This document shows positions 34,939 to 45,578 of a DNA stretch of 64,000 nt, piece by piece. The stretch comes from Mesorhizobium sp. C432A (GTDB lineage: Bacteria; Pseudomonadota; Alphaproteobacteria; Rhizobiales; Rhizobiaceae): NCBI RefSeq assembly GCF_030323145.1, contig NZ_CP100470.1, positions 1,116,001 through 1,180,000 on the forward strand, in the 5' to 3' direction. A model generated the notes under the pieces. It made no database searches, was not told where the DNA came from, and saw only the letters and a program-made list of their open reading frames with translations. The position numbers and the translations under genes are program-made. Numbering within the stretch: the stretch's first letter is position 1; every line of letters starts with the position of its first letter.

Positions 34939-35308
34939 GCGCCCGGCCGCCAGCCGCCAAAAAGCCTATCGGCGCGGCCATCGCGGCGAGTGGCTGGCGG
35001 CAGCGGCGCTGATGCTGAAAGGTTATCGCATCCTCGCCCGCCGGCATCGCACCCGCTTCGGCGAGATCGACCTGATCGCCAGGCGCGGCGACCTGGTGCT
35101 GTTCGTCGAGGTCAAGGCGCGGCGCACGCTGATGGAAGCGATGGAGGCGATCGGCCACGAATCGGAGCGCCGCATCGAGGGCGCCGCCGACATCTGGCTG
35201 TCGCGGCAGCCGGACTACGGCAGATTGTCGATGCGCTTCGACATGATCGCGGTGCTGCCCTGGCGCTGGCCGGTGCATGTCGAGAACGCGTTTTTTGGGA
35301 GGAGTTAG
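34910..35308 (+). CDS. YraN-family (UPF0102) predicted endonuclease-fold protein
   Basis: The 132-residue protein contains [43 protein letters not shown] and [14 protein letters not shown]. The E-x-D...E-V-K pattern is the PD-(D/E)XK nuclease-like core of the UPF0102 family. Its role is uncertain, with links to recombination and tRNA or DNA processing suggested. The ATG at 34910 overlaps rsmI by 29 bases; a GTG at 34925 or 34931 is possible. Confidence 0.92.
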   Translation: MRLEKVKVAERPAASRQKAYRRGHRGEWLAAAALMLKGYRILARRHRTRFGEIDLIARRGDLVLFVEVKARRTLMEAMEAIGHESERRIEGAADIWLSRQPDYGRLSMRFDMIAVLPWRWPVHVENAFFGRS

Positions 35309-35315
35309 CGGCCTT

Positions 35316-35483
35316 TACCCTCCCCCTTGTGGGGAGGGTCGGTGAGCAAGCGACGCGACGCGTCGTTGGCGAAACGGGGCGAGGGTGTGGCGCCCCCACC
35401 CCGATCCGCTTTGCGGATCGACTGACCGGGGCGAGCCGCCTGTCTCGCCCGTCCTTCGGACCCCCACAAGGGGGAGGGTAAAG
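35316..35483. repeat. Inverted pair of palindromic repeats (family C)
   Basis: TACCCTCCCCCTTGTGGGG (about 35318) and its inverse CCCCACAAGGGGGAGGGTA (about 35463) bound a ~105-base centre with further short palindromes (CGACGCGACGCGTCG, GATCCGCTTTGCGGATC). There is no gene inside. The pair lies between the convergent yraN and uppP. A related pair is inserted inside the coding sequence at 38287-39387. Confidence 0.75.
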
Positions 35484-35484
35484 C

Positions 35485-36291
35485 TCACCCCCAGATCATC
35501 AGCGCCACCAACCCCACAGTGCCCACCACCAGGCGCCACCAGCCGAAGAGCGAGTAGCCGTTGCGCGAGACGTAATCGAGCAGGAAGCGCACGACGATCA
35601 GCGCGGTAACGAAGGCGGCGATGAAGCCGATGGCGATGATCGGCAGGTCGGCGCTGCTCAGCACGTTGCGGTTCTTGAACAGGTCGAAGGCGAAGGCGCC
35701 GACCATGGTCGGGATGGCGAGGAAGAAGGAGAATTCCGCCGCCGCGCGCTTGTCGACGCCCAGCAGCAGCGCGCCGACGATGGTCGAGCCGGAGCGCGAC
35801 GTCCCGGGGATCAGCGACAGGCACTGGAACAGGCCGATCTGCAGGTAAAGCCTTGTCGGGAAGCGCTCGACGTCGCGGTAGACCGGCTGCAGCTTCATGC
35901 GGTCGACGACCAGCAGCACGACGCCGCCGACGATCAGCATGATGCAGATCAGCCTTGGCGATTCGAACAGCACCGTCTTGATGAAATCATGCGCCAGCGC
36001 GCCGATGATGGCGGCCGGCAGGAAGGCAATCAGGATGCCGAGGACGAAATGCCGCGTCAGCCGGTCATGCGGCAGGTCGAGCAGCATCTGCCACAGGCGG
36101 CGGAAATAGACGCTGAGGATCGCCAGGATGGCGCCCAGCTGGATCAGGATCTCAAAAGCCTTGCCGGTGGAATGGAAGCCGAGGAAATGGCCGGCGAGCA
36201 GGATATGGCCGGTCGAGGAGACCGGGATGAACTCGGTCAGCCCCTCCAGCAGGCCGAGCAGCAGGGCTTCGACAATGGTATGGCTATCCAT
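35485..36291 (-). CDS. uppP: Undecaprenyl-diphosphatase
   Basis: The 268-residue membrane protein carries the BacA/UppP signatures [20 protein letters not shown] (residues ~15-34) and [20 protein letters not shown] (~155-175), with about eight helices. It dephosphorylates undecaprenyl diphosphate so that the lipid carrier can be reused for peptidoglycan and other envelope polymers. Length is normal. It converges with yraN and is divergent from the GST gene at 36463. Confidence 0.96.
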   Translation of the reverse strand: MDSHTIVEALLLGLLEGLTEFIPVSSTGHILLAGHFLGFHSTGKAFEILIQLGAILAILSVYFRRLWQMLLDLPHDRLTRHFVLGILIAFLPAAIIGALAHDFIKTVLFESPRLICIMLIVGGVVLLVVDRMKLQPVYRDVERFPTRLYLQIGLFQCLSLIPGTSRSGSTIVGALLLGVDKRAAAEFSFFLAIPTMVGAFAFDLFKNRNVLSSADLPIIAIGFIAAFVTALIVVRFLLDYVSRNGYSLFGWWRLVVGTVGLVALMIWG

Positions 36292-36462
36292 ATGGCAACC
36301 TCGGCATTCAAGGGACGGAAGGAAACGGCTGGCAAAAGGGCTTGCTTGTCACGGCGCGGAAGTCCCCCTATAGGTCGCAGCACCGTGACGGCCGCATGAC
36401 GGGCCGCCAAGACTTACCGGTGCGGACGGCGATTCGCCAGTGCGCCTTAATATCGCGGAATC

Positions 36463-37155
36463 ATGCTGACGCTTTTCCATCACCCGATGTTCGCCACCTG
36501 CCGCTTCGTGCGCCTCGCCTTCGGCGAATATGGCGAGGAGCTGGCGCTGATCGAGGAAAAACCGTGGACGCGGCGCAAGGAGTTTTTGGCGCTGAACCCG
36601 GCCGGCACCTTGCCTATCCTGCTGGCCGAAGGCGACGTGCCGATCGTCGGCGCCATGGTGATCGCTGAATATCTCGACGAAACACGTGGTGTCCTGAAGC
36701 GCGACAAGCGCCTGTTTGCGGAAGACCCGATGCAGCGCGCCGAAATCCGCCGCCTGACCGACTGGTATCTCAACAAGGCCGAGAGCGAAGTGACCCGGCA
36801 TCTGGTGCGCGAGCGCGTGCTGAAGCCGGTGATGCCGGAAACGGCGGGCGGCGGTTCCCCCGATTCGGCGGCGATCCGCGCAGCGCGCGCCAACATTCGC
36901 CAGCACATGAAGTACACCAACTGGCTGGCCGGCACCCGTCATTGGCTGGCCGGCAGCAAGGTCACCTATGCCGACCTGGCGGCAGCGGCGACGCTGTCGG
37001 TGCTGGATTATCTCGGCGAGATCGATTGGCGCGAGCATGCCGCGGCGCGCGAATGGTACACGCGGGTGAAATCGCGGCCGTCGTTCCGGCCGCTGCTCTC
37101 CGACCGGGTGCGCGGCCTGTCGCCGGTGTCGCATTATGCGGACCTCGACTTCTAG
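36463..37155 (+). CDS. Glutathione S-transferase family protein
   Basis: The 230-residue protein has [40 protein letters not shown] and VIAEYLDE (N-terminal thioredoxin-like domain). The C-terminal helical domain shows [33 protein letters not shown]. It is similar to the GST regularly found next to queG in rhizobia. Its last 20 bases overlap the queG start, so the two are coupled. Substrate unknown. Confidence 0.92.
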   Translation: MLTLFHHPMFATCRFVRLAFGEYGEELALIEEKPWTRRKEFLALNPAGTLPILLAEGDVPIVGAMVIAEYLDETRGVLKRDKRLFAEDPMQRAEIRRLTDWYLNKAESEVTRHLVRERVLKPVMPETAGGGSPDSAAIRAARANIRQHMKYTNWLAGTRHWLAGSKVTYADLAAAATLSVLDYLGEIDWREHAAAREWYTRVKSRPSFRPLLSDRVRGLSPVSHYADLDF

Positions 37156-38290
37156 AAGCCAAACCCTGCGCGCGCTAGTCGACGCCGAGGCGCGGCGCGC
37201 CGGCTTCGATGCGGTTGCCGTCACCACGCCCGATGCGATCCCGCTGGCGCCAGCCAGATTGGCCGAATTCGTCGCCGATGGTTTTCACGGTTCGATGGCG
37301 TGGATTGCGGAGACGCTTCAACGCCGTAGCGAGCCTTCGACGCTGTGGCCCGAGGTGCGCTCGATCATCGTGCTGGCAATGAATTACGGCCCCGACCACG
37401 ATCCGCGTGCGCTGCAGGCAAGGCGCGATCGCGGCGCGATCTCGGTCTATGCGCAAAACCGCGACTATCACGAGGTGATGAAGGGCCGGCTGAAGGAGAT
37501 CGCCGGCAAGATCGTCGCGCGGGCCGGCGGCGACGTGAAGGTTTTCGTCGATACGGCGCCCGTGATGGAAAAGCCGCTGGCTGAGGCCGCCGGGCTCGGC
37601 TGGCAAGGCAAGCATACCAATCTGGTCAGCCGCGAGCACGGCTCCTGGCTGTTTCTCGGCACCATCTTCACCACGGCTGAGCTCACGCCCGATGCGACCG
37701 AGGTAGACCATTGCGGTTCCTGCCGCGCCTGTCTCGACGCCTGCCCGACCGATGCCTTTCCGGCGCCCTATCGGCTCGATGCCAGGCGCTGCATCTCCTA
37801 CCTGACCATCGAGAACAAGGGGCCGATCCCGCAAGAATTCCGCGAAAAGATCGGCAACCGCATCTATGGCTGCGACGATTGTCTCGCCGCCTGCCCGTGG
37901 AACAAGTTTGCCCGCGCCGCTTCGGAAGCCAAGCTTGCTGCCCGCGACGAACTGCGCGAGCCGCCGCTGGGCGAGCTGTTGCAGCTGGACGACACGGCGT
38001 TCCGGTCTTTCTTCTCGGGCTCGCCGATCAAACGCATCGGCCGCGACCGCTTTGTCCGCAACGTGCTGACCGCCGCCGGCAATTCCGGCGATGTTTCGCT
38101 GGCCGGCCCGGTGCGCGCCCTCCTTGGCGACGCCTCGCCGCTGGTGCGCGGCGCGGCGATCTGGGCGCTGGCGCGGCTGGTGCCGGCCGCCGAATTCAAC
38201 AGGCAGGCGGCGATCTACTCGAACACTGAAACCGACACGACAGTGCGGGGCGAATGGCTGTCCGTATTGCCAATTGAGGCGCACGCATGA
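37136..38290 (+). CDS. queG: Epoxyqueuosine reductase
   Basis: The 384-residue protein contains two 4Fe-4S motifs, [16 protein letters not shown] and [14 protein letters not shown], the cobalamin-binding region ([20 protein letters not shown]) and [20 protein letters not shown]-like C-terminal part, [20 protein letters not shown], is also present, as in full-length QueG. It reduces epoxyqueuosine in tRNA to queuosine. The ATG at 37136 overlaps the GST gene, and its stop overlaps the next start by 4 bases. Confidence 0.96.
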   Translation: MRTSTSRSQTLRALVDAEARRAGFDAVAVTTPDAIPLAPARLAEFVADGFHGSMAWIAETLQRRSEPSTLWPEVRSIIVLAMNYGPDHDPRALQARRDRGAISVYAQNRDYHEVMKGRLKEIAGKIVARAGGDVKVFVDTAPVMEKPLAEAAGLGWQGKHTNLVSREHGSWLFLGTIFTTAELTPDATEVDHCGSCRACLDACPTDAFPAPYRLDARRCISYLTIENKGPIPQEFREKIGNRIYGCDDCLAACPWNKFARAASEAKLAARDELREPPLGELLQLDDTAFRSFFSGSPIKRIGRDRFVRNVLTAAGNSGDVSLAGPVRALLGDASPLVRGAAIWALARLVPAAEFNRQAAIYSNTETDTTVRGEWLSVLPIEAHA

Positions 38291-39387
38291 GCGAAAAACA
38301 GGTTTTTATCTTTGGCGCCGGCTATTCGGGCAAAGCCTTTGCACGGGCCAATGCGGGCTGGCACGGTTTGCGCACTACGAATACCCCCACCCCTAACCCC
38401 TCCCCACAAGGGGGAGGGGAACTCGCGGAAGCGCCTACCTTCGCAGACCCAGCGACTGGGATCGGTAAGAGCGCGCGGCAACGTTCCCTCCCCCTTGTGG
38501 GGAGGGGTAGTGTGGGCGCCCCTCTTCACAAGAATCTCATTTTTGGCACCACGCGCTCATTGGAAAAATTCGACGCGCTGCGGCAGGTCGGCATCGCGCC
38601 GCTGCTGTTCGACGGCGCCCTGACCCCTGAAATCGGCGATGCGCTGGAAAAGACCACCCATCTCGTCGTCTCGGTGGCACCGGAGGAGGCCGGCGACCCT
38701 GTGCTTCTCGCCGCGCGCAAGGCGATCGAGGCGATGCCGGCGCTTCGCTGGATCGGCTATCTCTCGACCGTCGGCGTCTATGGCAATTATGACGGTGCCT
38801 GGGTCGATGAAACGGCCGAATGCCGGCCGGTGTCGAAACGCTCGTCGATGCGAGTGGCGGCCGAGCGGGGCTGGCTGCAGCTTGGACTCGAGACTGGCAA
38901 GCCGGTGGCCATCCTGCGGCTTTCCGGCATTTACGGGCCGGGTCGCAACGCGCTGGTCAATCTGGAAAACGGCACGGCCAGGCGGCTGGTCAAGCCCGAC
39001 CAGGTGTTCAACCGCATCCATTGCGACGACATCGCCGGCGCGCTCTGGCACCTCATCGGTGGCAATAGAGGCGGCATTTTCAACATCACCGATGACGAGC
39101 CGGCGCCGCCGCAGGATGTCGTCACCTATGCCGCTTCGCTGATGGGCGTCGAGCCGCCGCCGGAGATTCCTTTCGAGACCGCCCAACTTTCGCCCATGGC
39201 GCGGTCCTTCTATGGCGAGAACAAGCGCGTCGCCAACGCCGCGATCAAGGCAGCGGGCTACCGGTTCCGCTATCCGGACTACCGCCAGGCGTTCGATCGG
39301 ATGTGGGCCGACGGCAGCTGGCGCGACGGCGAGCCGCGCAGCCCGATGAAGGTAGATAATCGAAACGCGAGCCCGAGGGTGATATGA
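38287..39387 (+). CDS. SDR-type NAD-dependent epimerase/dehydratase with in-frame repeat insertion
   Basis: The 366-residue frame starts [20 protein letters not shown], a Rossmann nucleotide-binding loop. It resumes after about 50 residues with [20 protein letters not shown], then [33 protein letters not shown] and [17 protein letters not shown], as in SDR epimerases related to YeeZ. Residues ~32-82 ([16 protein letters not shown] and [18 protein letters not shown]) are encoded by an inverted pair of family C palindromic repeats. The insertion falls between the first helix and second strand and keeps the frame. Whether the enzyme still folds is unknown. It overlaps queG by 4 bases. Confidence 0.85.
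   Translation: MSEKQVFIFGAGYSGKAFARANAGWHGLRTTNTPTPNPSPQGGGELAEAPTFADPATGIGKSARQRSLPLVGRGSVGAPLHKNLIFGTTRSLEKFDALRQVGIAPLLFDGALTPEIGDALEKTTHLVVSVAPEEAGDPVLLAARKAIEAMPALRWIGYLSTVGVYGNYDGAWVDETAECRPVSKRSSMRVAAERGWLQLGLETGKPVAILRLSGIYGPGRNALVNLENGTARRLVKPDQVFNRIHCDDIAGALWHLIGGNRGGIFNITDDEPAPPQDVVTYAASLMGVEPPPEIPFETAQLSPMARSFYGENKRVANAAIKAAGYRFRYPDYRQAFDRMWADGSWRDGEPRSPMKVDNRNASPRVI
38380..38527. repeat. Family C repeat pair inside a coding sequence
   Basis: The left arm (about 38382-38434) has TACCCCCACCCCTAACCCC then TCCCCACAAGGGGGAGGGGA. The right arm (about 38483-38525) is its inverse, TCCCTCCCCCTTGTGGGGAG then GGGTAGTGTGGGCGCCCCTC. The ~50-base centre has no stop in the gene's frame. The same family occurs intergenically at 35316-35483. 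Confidence 0.85.
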
Positions 39388-39421
39388 TTCGATTGTGTTG
39401 CGGACTTTTGCAGTGGGGTTC

Positions 39422-40516
39422 ATGACGATTTCGATGCGATCCTTGACCGGCAGACGGCCGTTCCTGACGGCGGCGCTGGCGGTCGTGGCGCTGGCCGGGC
39501 TGGTGGCGGGCGCAATCACGGCCGAGCCACGGGCAAAAGACCTGTTCGGCGCCAAGAAGCTGCCGGCGGTGGCTGCGGCGCAATCCTTCGGCTTCTATTC
39601 AAAGGGCTGCTTCACCGGCGGCGTCGCCATTCCGATGGACGGCCAGAACTGGGAGGTGATGCGTCCCTCGCGCAACCGGCGCTGGGGTCATCCAACGATG
39701 ATCGCGCTGATCGAGAAACTGTCGCGCGATGCCGCCGCCGACGGCTGGCCGGGGCTTCTGATCGGCGACATTTCGCAGCCGCGCGGCGGCCCGATGCTGA
39801 CCGGGCACGCCTCGCACCAGATCGGCCTCGACGCCGACATCTGGCTGACGCCGATGCCCGACCGCAAGCTTACGACCCAGGAGCGCGAAAACATCAGCGC
39901 CACGCTGATGGTCGACGACAAGACGCATCTGGTGAAGGACAGGCTGTGGAAGCCGATACATACCAAGCTGTTGAAGCGCGCCGCGAGCTATCCGGAAGTC
40001 GAGCGCATCCTGGTCAATCCAGGCATCAAGAAGAAGCTGTGCGACACCGTCACCGGCGACCGTACCTGGCTGAGAAAAATCCGGCCGTTCTGGGGCCATG
40101 ACTATCATTTCCACATCCGCATCGGCTGCCAGCCGGGTTCGCCCAACTGCAAGGGACAGGAAGCGACGCCCGACGATGACGGCTGCGGCAAGCCGCTGGC
40201 CTGGTGGTTTACCGAGGAGCCGTGGCGGCCCAACAAGAACCCGGACGCGCCCAAGGCGCGCGACCTGATGACGATGGCGAACCTGCCGAAACAATGCCAG
40301 TTCGTGCTCGACCAGCCCGATGCCGACTCGGCCGAAGCCGTCACCTATCGCGGCGGCGGCGTGCCGATCGCCGCCAGGGCGCCGGAACCCGACGCGCCTC
40401 CGCCTATTGCGGGCAATGCGGGCGGGTTGCCAAACGCAGCCAACGCATTCACCGCCACGCCGGAGATCGGCATTCCCCTGCCAAGGCGACGGCCGCCGGC
40501 AAACGTCGGACAGTGA
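39422..40516 (+). CDS. mepA: Penicillin-insensitive murein endopeptidase
   Basis: From ATG 39422 the product has 364 residues, with an N-terminal signal or anchor (about residues 14-36). It then has the MepA core: YSKGCFTGGVAIPMDGQNWE, RRWGHPTMIALIEKL, GDISQPRGGPMLTGHASHQI, GLDADIWLTP and FWGHDYHFHIRIGC. The LAS-type metallopeptidase ligands (HxxxxxxD, HxH) are visible. It cleaves D-Ala-meso-DAP cross-links in the periplasm. An upstream start at 39395 is possible. A Pro/Ala-rich tail (~315-364) is longer than in E. coli MepA. Confidence 0.94.
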   Translation: MTISMRSLTGRRPFLTAALAVVALAGLVAGAITAEPRAKDLFGAKKLPAVAAAQSFGFYSKGCFTGGVAIPMDGQNWEVMRPSRNRRWGHPTMIALIEKLSRDAAADGWPGLLIGDISQPRGGPMLTGHASHQIGLDADIWLTPMPDRKLTTQERENISATLMVDDKTHLVKDRLWKPIHTKLLKRAASYPEVERILVNPGIKKKLCDTVTGDRTWLRKIRPFWGHDYHFHIRIGCQPGSPNCKGQEATPDDDGCGKPLAWWFTEEPWRPNKNPDAPKARDLMTMANLPKQCQFVLDQPDADSAEAVTYRGGGVPIAARAPEPDAPPPIAGNAGGLPNAANAFTATPEIGIPLPRRRPPANVGQ

Positions 40517-40561
40517 TGGCGAACTGACGCTTTCCCTTTCCGGGGCCATGCGCTAGTCAAT

Positions 40562-40618
40562 CGATTGAACACCGGGCGATTGAACACCGGGCGATTGAAA
40601 AACCGGGCGATTGAAACG
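40562..40618 (+). repeat. Short tandem repeat (CGATTGAACACCGGG)n upstream of glk
   Basis: Two perfect 15-base units CGATTGAACACCGGG are followed by a 16-base variant CGATTGAAAAACCGGG and a partial CGATTGAAAC. The array ends ~36 bases before the glk ATG, in the leader. It is too short and regular to be a CRISPR array. Copy-number change could alter glk expression. Confidence 0.85.
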
Positions 40619-40653
40619 GTCGCAACGGCGCCGCAAAGGGGACGAGCAAGAGC

Positions 40654-41673
40654 ATGTCAGGCGACGACGACACCGCGTTGCGGTTTCCAGTGCTGATCGG
40701 CGACATCGGCGGCACCAATGCGCGCTTTTCGATCGTGCTCGACGCAAATTCGGAAGCCGGTGAGCCGCATATCGTGCAAACCGCCAATTTCGCCACCATA
40801 GACGAGGCGATCCAGGCGGCGGTGCTCGACCGGTCGTCCATCCGGCCGAATTCGGCAGTGCTGGCGATCGCCGGACCAGTCGATGGCGACGAGATCCCGC
40901 TTACCAACTGTCCCTGGGTGGTGAAGCCGAAGCAGATGTTTGCCAATCTGGGCCTGGGCGACATCGTCGTGCTCAACGATTTCGAGGCGCAGGCGCTGGC
41001 CGTCGTGGCGCTCGGCGAAGAGCATATGGAAAAGATCGGCGGCGGCGCGCCGGAGGAGAATGCCGGGCGTGTCGTGCTCGGCCCCGGCACCGGCCTCGGC
41101 GTCGCCGGGTTGGTTCATGCCCTCCACCACTGGATCCCGGTGCCTGGCGAAGGCGGCCATATGGATATCGGTCCGCGGACGCCGCGCGATTTCGAGGTGT
41201 TCCCGCATATCGAAAAGCTGGACGGCCGCATTTCGGGCGAGCAGATCCTGTGCGGGCGCGGTCTGGTCAATGTCTACCGGGCGGTCGCCAAGGCCGACGG
41301 CAAGCCGGCGCCGTTCACCACGCCGGCCGAAATCACCGGGGCGGCGCTGGCCAAGACCGACCCGGTTGCCGAGGAAGCGCTGGCGCTGTTCGTCACCTGC
41401 CTCGGCCGCACCGCCGGCGACCTCGCGCTGGTGTTCATGAGCCGCGGCGGCGTGTTTTTGACCGGCGGCATCGCGCAAAAGATCGTTCCGGCACTGAAGG
41501 AAGGCAATTTCCGTGCCGCCTTCGAGGACAAAGCGCCGCACAGCGCGCTGATGGCCTCAATGCCGGTCTATGTCATCACCCACCCGCTGGCAGCACTTCT
41601 GGGCCTTGCCGCCTATGCCCGCAACCCTTCGCTGTTCGGCGTCCAGACCGCGGGGCGGCGCTGGCGGGCATGA
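40654..41673 (+). CDS. glk: Glucokinase
   Basis: The 339-residue protein has the [14 protein letters not shown] phosphate-binding motif (residues ~14-27), [48 protein letters not shown] and [19 protein letters not shown]. It is a ROK-unrelated, Glk-type glucokinase that phosphorylates glucose with ATP. The ATG at 40654 follows GGGGACGAGCAAGAGC. A short tandem repeat lies in its leader. Confidence 0.95.
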   Translation: MSGDDDTALRFPVLIGDIGGTNARFSIVLDANSEAGEPHIVQTANFATIDEAIQAAVLDRSSIRPNSAVLAIAGPVDGDEIPLTNCPWVVKPKQMFANLGLGDIVVLNDFEAQALAVVALGEEHMEKIGGGAPEENAGRVVLGPGTGLGVAGLVHALHHWIPVPGEGGHMDIGPRTPRDFEVFPHIEKLDGRISGEQILCGRGLVNVYRAVAKADGKPAPFTTPAEITGAALAKTDPVAEEALALFVTCLGRTAGDLALVFMSRGGVFLTGGIAQKIVPALKEGNFRAAFEDKAPHSALMASMPVYVITHPLAALLGLAAYARNPSLFGVQTAGRRWRA

Positions 41674-41819
41674 TCCATTTCGTCCCGAAAACGGGTATTT
41701 TCCTGGAAATGGCTGCCGCTTTCGTGACCCCAACCTCGGGCCGCGACGAAGTTTCGCCATAGGCAAGCCGTAGCCGGGGCGCTAAGAGGGGGCCGAATTC
41801 CAGCCTGGCATCCCTAGGG

Positions 41820-41931
41820 CCGGATGATTTCAGATCGAATCGACCTGAAATCTGAATCCGGCTCTAAATCAAAGAGATAGAGCATGATGTCGTCCGAAAA
41901 CCGCTTCACACTTTTCGGCATCATGCTCTAG
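41820..41931. repeat. Palindromic repeat (family E) and adjoining hairpin
   Basis: Two hairpins follow glk: CCGGATGATTTCAG...CTGAAATCTGAATCCGG (about 41821-41864) and GAGCATGATG...CATCATGCTC (41881-41930), whose loop holds CGAAAACCGCTTCACACTTT. The loop core also occurs in the hairpin at 60810-60856. This is a widespread rhizobial intergenic repeat type. It may act as the glk terminator. Confidence 0.75.
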
Positions 41932-41953
41932 CAAACCACGAAGCGCCCGCGAT

Positions 41954-43813
41954 TTGACCGCTCAAAGTCCACTCAAACTGAAAGTCCAGCCAGCTGAGGT
42001 CACTGCGGTGCTGCGCCGCATCCTGGCCGAAAACGGTAGTGAATATCGCTGGACCTATGTCGTTGCCGTCGGCTGCCTGCTGATTGTTTCCGCCACCACC
42101 GCCTTCACGGCGTGGATCATGGCCCCGATGATCAACGAGATCTTCTACGAACGACGCGGCGACATGATCGTCTGGATCTGCGCCGGGTTCATGGCCGCCT
42201 CCGTGCTGCGCGGCTTCGCCGGTTACGGCCAGGCGGTCGCGTTGGCCAAGATCGGCAACAATCTGGTCGCCCGCTACCAGAAGCGCAGCTTCGACCATCT
42301 GATGAAGCTCGGCGTCGACTTCTTCAACGATACGCGTTCCGGTCGGCTGGCGGCACAGGTCAACGAGAATGTCGGCGGCGTTCGCGATCTGCTGTCGCTG
42401 ACGCTGACCTCCATCAGCCGCGACGCGGTCTCGCTGATCGCCCTCGTTGGCGTCATGATCTACCAGGATCCGGTGTTGTCGCTCAGCTCGCTGCTGATCG
42501 GGCCGCCGCTGATCTGGGCCGTCGTCTACATCACCCGCCGATTGCGGCGCATCAACCGGGAATCGGTGCTGATCAACTCGCGGCTGAACGGGTCCGTACA
42601 GGAGGCCACGCAAGGCATCGCCATCGTCAAGGCCTTCACCCTGGAAGCCGAGCTGGCGCGCCGGATCGGCATCATGGCCGATACGGCCGAGCAGCGTAAC
42701 AACAAGATCGCCCGGGTCGCGGAGCGGCTGTCGCCGATTTCCGAGATTTTGGGCGGTTTCGCCATTACCTCCGTCCTTGCCTATTCCGGCTACCGGGCGC
42801 TGGTGCTCGGACAACCACCAGGCGCTGTGTTTTCCTTCATCACCGCGCTGATCATGGCCTACGATCCGGCACGGCGCCTGGCTCGTACGCAGGTCGGTAT
42901 GGAACGTGCCCTGGTCAACGCCCGGATGATTTACGAGCTGCTCGACCTGGAGCCTAAACAGGGCGATGCGCCCGACGCGGTCGAAGCCAGGATCACCACC
43001 GGCGAGGTTCGCTTCGACAATGTGACGTTCGGCTACAGCGCCGACATGCCGGTGATCAGGAACCTGAGTTTCACCGCCGCGGCCGGCAAGGTTACGGCGG
43101 TGGTCGGGGCCTCGGGTGCCGGCAAGACGACGCTCGTGGCGCTGCTGCAGCGCTTCTACGATGTCGACAAGGGTTCGATCGAGATCGATGGCCAGGACAT
43201 TTCCAAAGTCACCAAGCACTCGCTGCGCGGCTCGATCGCCTATGTCTCGCAGGCGCCCTATCTGTTCGAAGGCAGCATACGCGACAACATCCGTTTTGGC
43301 CGACTTTCGGCGACCGACGCCGAGATCGAGCGGGCGGCGGTGCTGGCGGCGGCCGACGAGTTCATCCGTCAGCAGCCGCAGGGCTACGACACGCCCGTCG
43401 GCGAGGGCGGCTCGACCCTTTCCGGCGGCCAGCGCCAGCGCGTCTCGATTGCGCGGGCGATCGTGCGCAATGCGCCGATCCTTTTGCTCGACGAGGCGAC
43501 CTCGGCGCTGGACAACGAGGCCGAGGCGCGCGTCCAGGAGGCGCTGACCCATGTGATGGAAGGGCGCACCACCATCGTGATAGCGCATCGCCTGTCGACG
43601 GTCGTCAACGCCGACCACATTATCGTGCTTGAAGAGGGGCGCCTGGTCGAGGAAGGCACCCATGCCGCGCTGATGGCCGATCCAAACAGTGTCTACGCCC
43701 GCTTCCACCGCATTCAAGGCAAGAACGGGTTGGGGCTTGTCGACGACTCCAAGCCCGTCCAAACTCCGGTCCGGCGCAACCGCGCCAAGAAGGCGGTGGG
43801 GAGAACAGCATGA
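41954..43813 (+). CDS. MsbA-like ABC exporter (fused permease and ATPase)
   Basis: The 619-residue protein starts at a TTG (41954); no closer ATG gives a full first helix. Residues ~30-330 form six membrane helices ([40 protein letters not shown]). Residues ~350-600 are the ATPase, with Walker [10 protein letters not shown], signature LSGGQRQR, Walker [13 protein letters not shown] and the H-loop VIAHRLSTV. This half-transporter should dimerise and export a lipid or hydrophobic compound. It lies ahead of dapB with a 4-base overlap. Confidence 0.93.
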   Translation: MTAQSPLKLKVQPAEVTAVLRRILAENGSEYRWTYVVAVGCLLIVSATTAFTAWIMAPMINEIFYERRGDMIVWICAGFMAASVLRGFAGYGQAVALAKIGNNLVARYQKRSFDHLMKLGVDFFNDTRSGRLAAQVNENVGGVRDLLSLTLTSISRDAVSLIALVGVMIYQDPVLSLSSLLIGPPLIWAVVYITRRLRRINRESVLINSRLNGSVQEATQGIAIVKAFTLEAELARRIGIMADTAEQRNNKIARVAERLSPISEILGGFAITSVLAYSGYRALVLGQPPGAVFSFITALIMAYDPARRLARTQVGMERALVNARMIYELLDLEPKQGDAPDAVEARITTGEVRFDNVTFGYSADMPVIRNLSFTAAAGKVTAVVGASGAGKTTLVALLQRFYDVDKGSIEIDGQDISKVTKHSLRGSIAYVSQAPYLFEGSIRDNIRFGRLSATDAEIERAAVLAAADEFIRQQPQGYDTPVGEGGSTLSGGQRQRVSIARAIVRNAPILLLDEATSALDNEAEARVQEALTHVMEGRTTIVIAHRLSTVVNADHIIVLEEGRLVEEGTHAALMADPNSVYARFHRIQGKNGLGLVDDSKPVQTPVRRNRAKKAVGRTA

Positions 43814-44631
43814 GCGAATCCGGCGAAATGGGCCTGGTGGTGGTGGGGGCGGCCGGCCGCATGGGCCAGACGCTGATCCGCGCCATCCACTCGATCCCCG
43901 GCGCCCGCGTCGTCGGCGCGGTCGAACGAACCGGATCGCCCTATCTCGGCAGGGATGCGGGCGAGCTTGCCGGCATCGGCATCATCAATGTGACGGTCGG
44001 CGACGATCCGCTGCCGGTGTTCGCCAAGGCCGACGGCGTGCTCGATTTCACCATGCCGGCAGCCACCGTCGAATTCGCAGGCTATGCCGCGCAGGCACGC
44101 ATTGCCCATGTCATCGGCACCACCGGCTGCTCGGCGGAAGACGACGCCAGGATCGAGGCCGCGGCCCGCCACGCTACGATCGTCAAATCCGGCAATATGA
44201 GCCTCGGCGTCAATCTTCTGGCGGTGCTGGTCGAGCAGGCCGCGCGCGTGCTCGGTCCAGAGGATTTCGACATCGAGATCCTCGAAATGCATCACAAGCA
44301 CAAGGTCGACGCGCCGTCGGGCACCGCCTTGCTGCTCGGCGAAGCGGCGGCGGCGGGACGCGGCATTTCCCTTGCCGGCAACGATGTGCGGTCACGCGAC
44401 GGCCATACCGGCGTGCGCAAGCCAGGAACGATCGGCTTTGCCAGCTTGCGCGGTGGCTCGGTGGTCGGCGACCACAGCGTCATCCTGGCCGGGACCGGCG
44501 AGCGCATCACGCTGTCGCACCATGCCGAGGACCGCGCCATCTTTGCCCGCGGCGCGGTCAAGGCCGCGCTCTGGGCGCGCGGTAAAAAGCCTGGACTTTA
44601 TTCCATGCGGGACGTGCTCGGCTTGAGCTAA
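43810..44631 (+). CDS. dapB: 4-hydroxy-tetrahydrodipicolinate reductase
   Basis: The 273-residue protein has the NAD(P)-binding loop [14 protein letters not shown] (residues ~10-23), [28 protein letters not shown], and the catalytic [20 protein letters not shown]. It also has [17 protein letters not shown]. It catalyses a step of lysine and meso-DAP synthesis. The start overlaps the ABC gene stop by 4 bases; gpmA follows after 27 bases. Confidence 0.97.
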   Translation: MSESGEMGLVVVGAAGRMGQTLIRAIHSIPGARVVGAVERTGSPYLGRDAGELAGIGIINVTVGDDPLPVFAKADGVLDFTMPAATVEFAGYAAQARIAHVIGTTGCSAEDDARIEAAARHATIVKSGNMSLGVNLLAVLVEQAARVLGPEDFDIEILEMHHKHKVDAPSGTALLLGEAAAAGRGISLAGNDVRSRDGHTGVRKPGTIGFASLRGGSVVGDHSVILAGTGERITLSHHAEDRAIFARGAVKAALWARGKKPGLYSMRDVLGLS

Positions 44632-44658
44632 ACTATCCATAATTTTGAAGGAGCAAAC

Positions 44659-45279
44659 ATGTCGGGAACTCTCGTGCTCGTGCGCCACGGCCAGAGCGAA
44701 TGGAACCTGAAGAACCTGTTCACCGGCTGGCGCGATGTCGACCTTACCGAGCAGGGCCACAAGGAGGCCAAGGAAGCCGGCCAGAAGCTCAAGGCACGCG
44801 GCTTGAAATTCGACATTGCCTTCACCTCGGCGCTGATCCGGGCGCAGAAGACCTGCCAGCACATTCTCGACGCGGTCGGCCAGAGCGATTTGAAGACGAT
44901 CCGCGACCAGGCGCTGAACGAGCGCGACTATGGCGATCTCTCCGGCCTCAACAAGGACGACGCGCGCCAGAAGTGGGGCGAGGAGCAGGTGCACATCTGG
45001 CGCCGCTCCTACGACGTGCCGCCGCCCGGCGGCGAAAGCCTGAAGGACACCGGCGCCCGCGTCTGGCCCTATTACCTGCACGACATGCAGTCGCATGTTC
45101 TGAAAGGCGGCACCGTGCTGGTCGCCGCGCATGGCAATTCGCTGCGCGCGCTGATCATGGCGCTGGACGGCAAGAGCGGCGAGGAGATCGTCAAGCTCGA
45201 GCTCGGCACCGGCGTGCCGGTGATCTACAAGCTCAACGCCGATTCCACTGTGGCGTCGAAGGACGTGCTGGAGGGGTGA
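44659..45279 (+). CDS. gpmA: 2,3-bisphosphoglycerate-dependent phosphoglycerate mutase
   Basis: The 206-residue protein begins [20 protein letters not shown] with the catalytic RHG motif (His11), then [40 protein letters not shown], and a second active His in [19 protein letters not shown]. It interconverts 3- and 2-phosphoglycerate. It has the shorter alphaproteobacterial length. An AAGGAG site precedes the ATG. Confidence 0.96.
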   Translation: MSGTLVLVRHGQSEWNLKNLFTGWRDVDLTEQGHKEAKEAGQKLKARGLKFDIAFTSALIRAQKTCQHILDAVGQSDLKTIRDQALNERDYGDLSGLNKDDARQKWGEEQVHIWRRSYDVPPPGGESLKDTGARVWPYYLHDMQSHVLKGGTVLVAAHGNSLRALIMALDGKSGEEIVKLELGTGVPVIYKLNADSTVASKDVLEG

Positions 45280-45296
45280 GGTTTTCGGCCAGCGCA

Positions 45297-45491
45297 TTCG
45301 CCAAGTCGGCGCTGCCCCTCATTGCCCTGCCGGGCAGTTCTCCCGGTATAGTGACGGGGAGAAAGGGCTGGCCGCAGCCTCGGCGCTCTTCTTGTGACGC
45401 AGGTGACCGGCGAAAATCATCGATGAGAGCGCCCCTATCCCCGTCACTGTACGGGGAGAGGATGCCGGCAGGCAGGTGAGGGGCGGCGCTG
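45297..45491. repeat. Inverted pair of palindromic repeats (family F)
   Basis: The left copy (about 45305-45366) has GCCCCTCATTGCCCTGCCGG, GCAGTTCTCC and CGGTATAGTGACGGGGAGAA. The right copy (about 45428-45488) has CCCCTATCCCCGTCACTGTA, CGGGGAGAGGATGCCGGCAG and GCAGGTGAGGGGC. The ~60-base spacer is empty. This fills the 300-base gap between gpmA and the tRNA. Confidence 0.75.
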
Positions 45492-45578
45492 ACCCCCGGG
45501 AAACTAAGCCGGCAGGCAGCGGCCCTCGAAAAAGCGCGTTGACACATATCGTTTGCCCGCTTACATGAGCCCGCACCA

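Noticed and set aside
40562..40618. Possible CRISPR array
   Set aside because: Units are contiguous 15-16 base repeats without spacers, and there are no cas genes.
41921..43762. A 613-codon open frame antisense to the MsbA-like ABC exporter
   Set aside because: It lies entirely opposite a gene with all ABC motifs; long antisense frames are expected in GC-rich DNA, and the product has a biased Arg/Gly/Asp/His composition without any domain.
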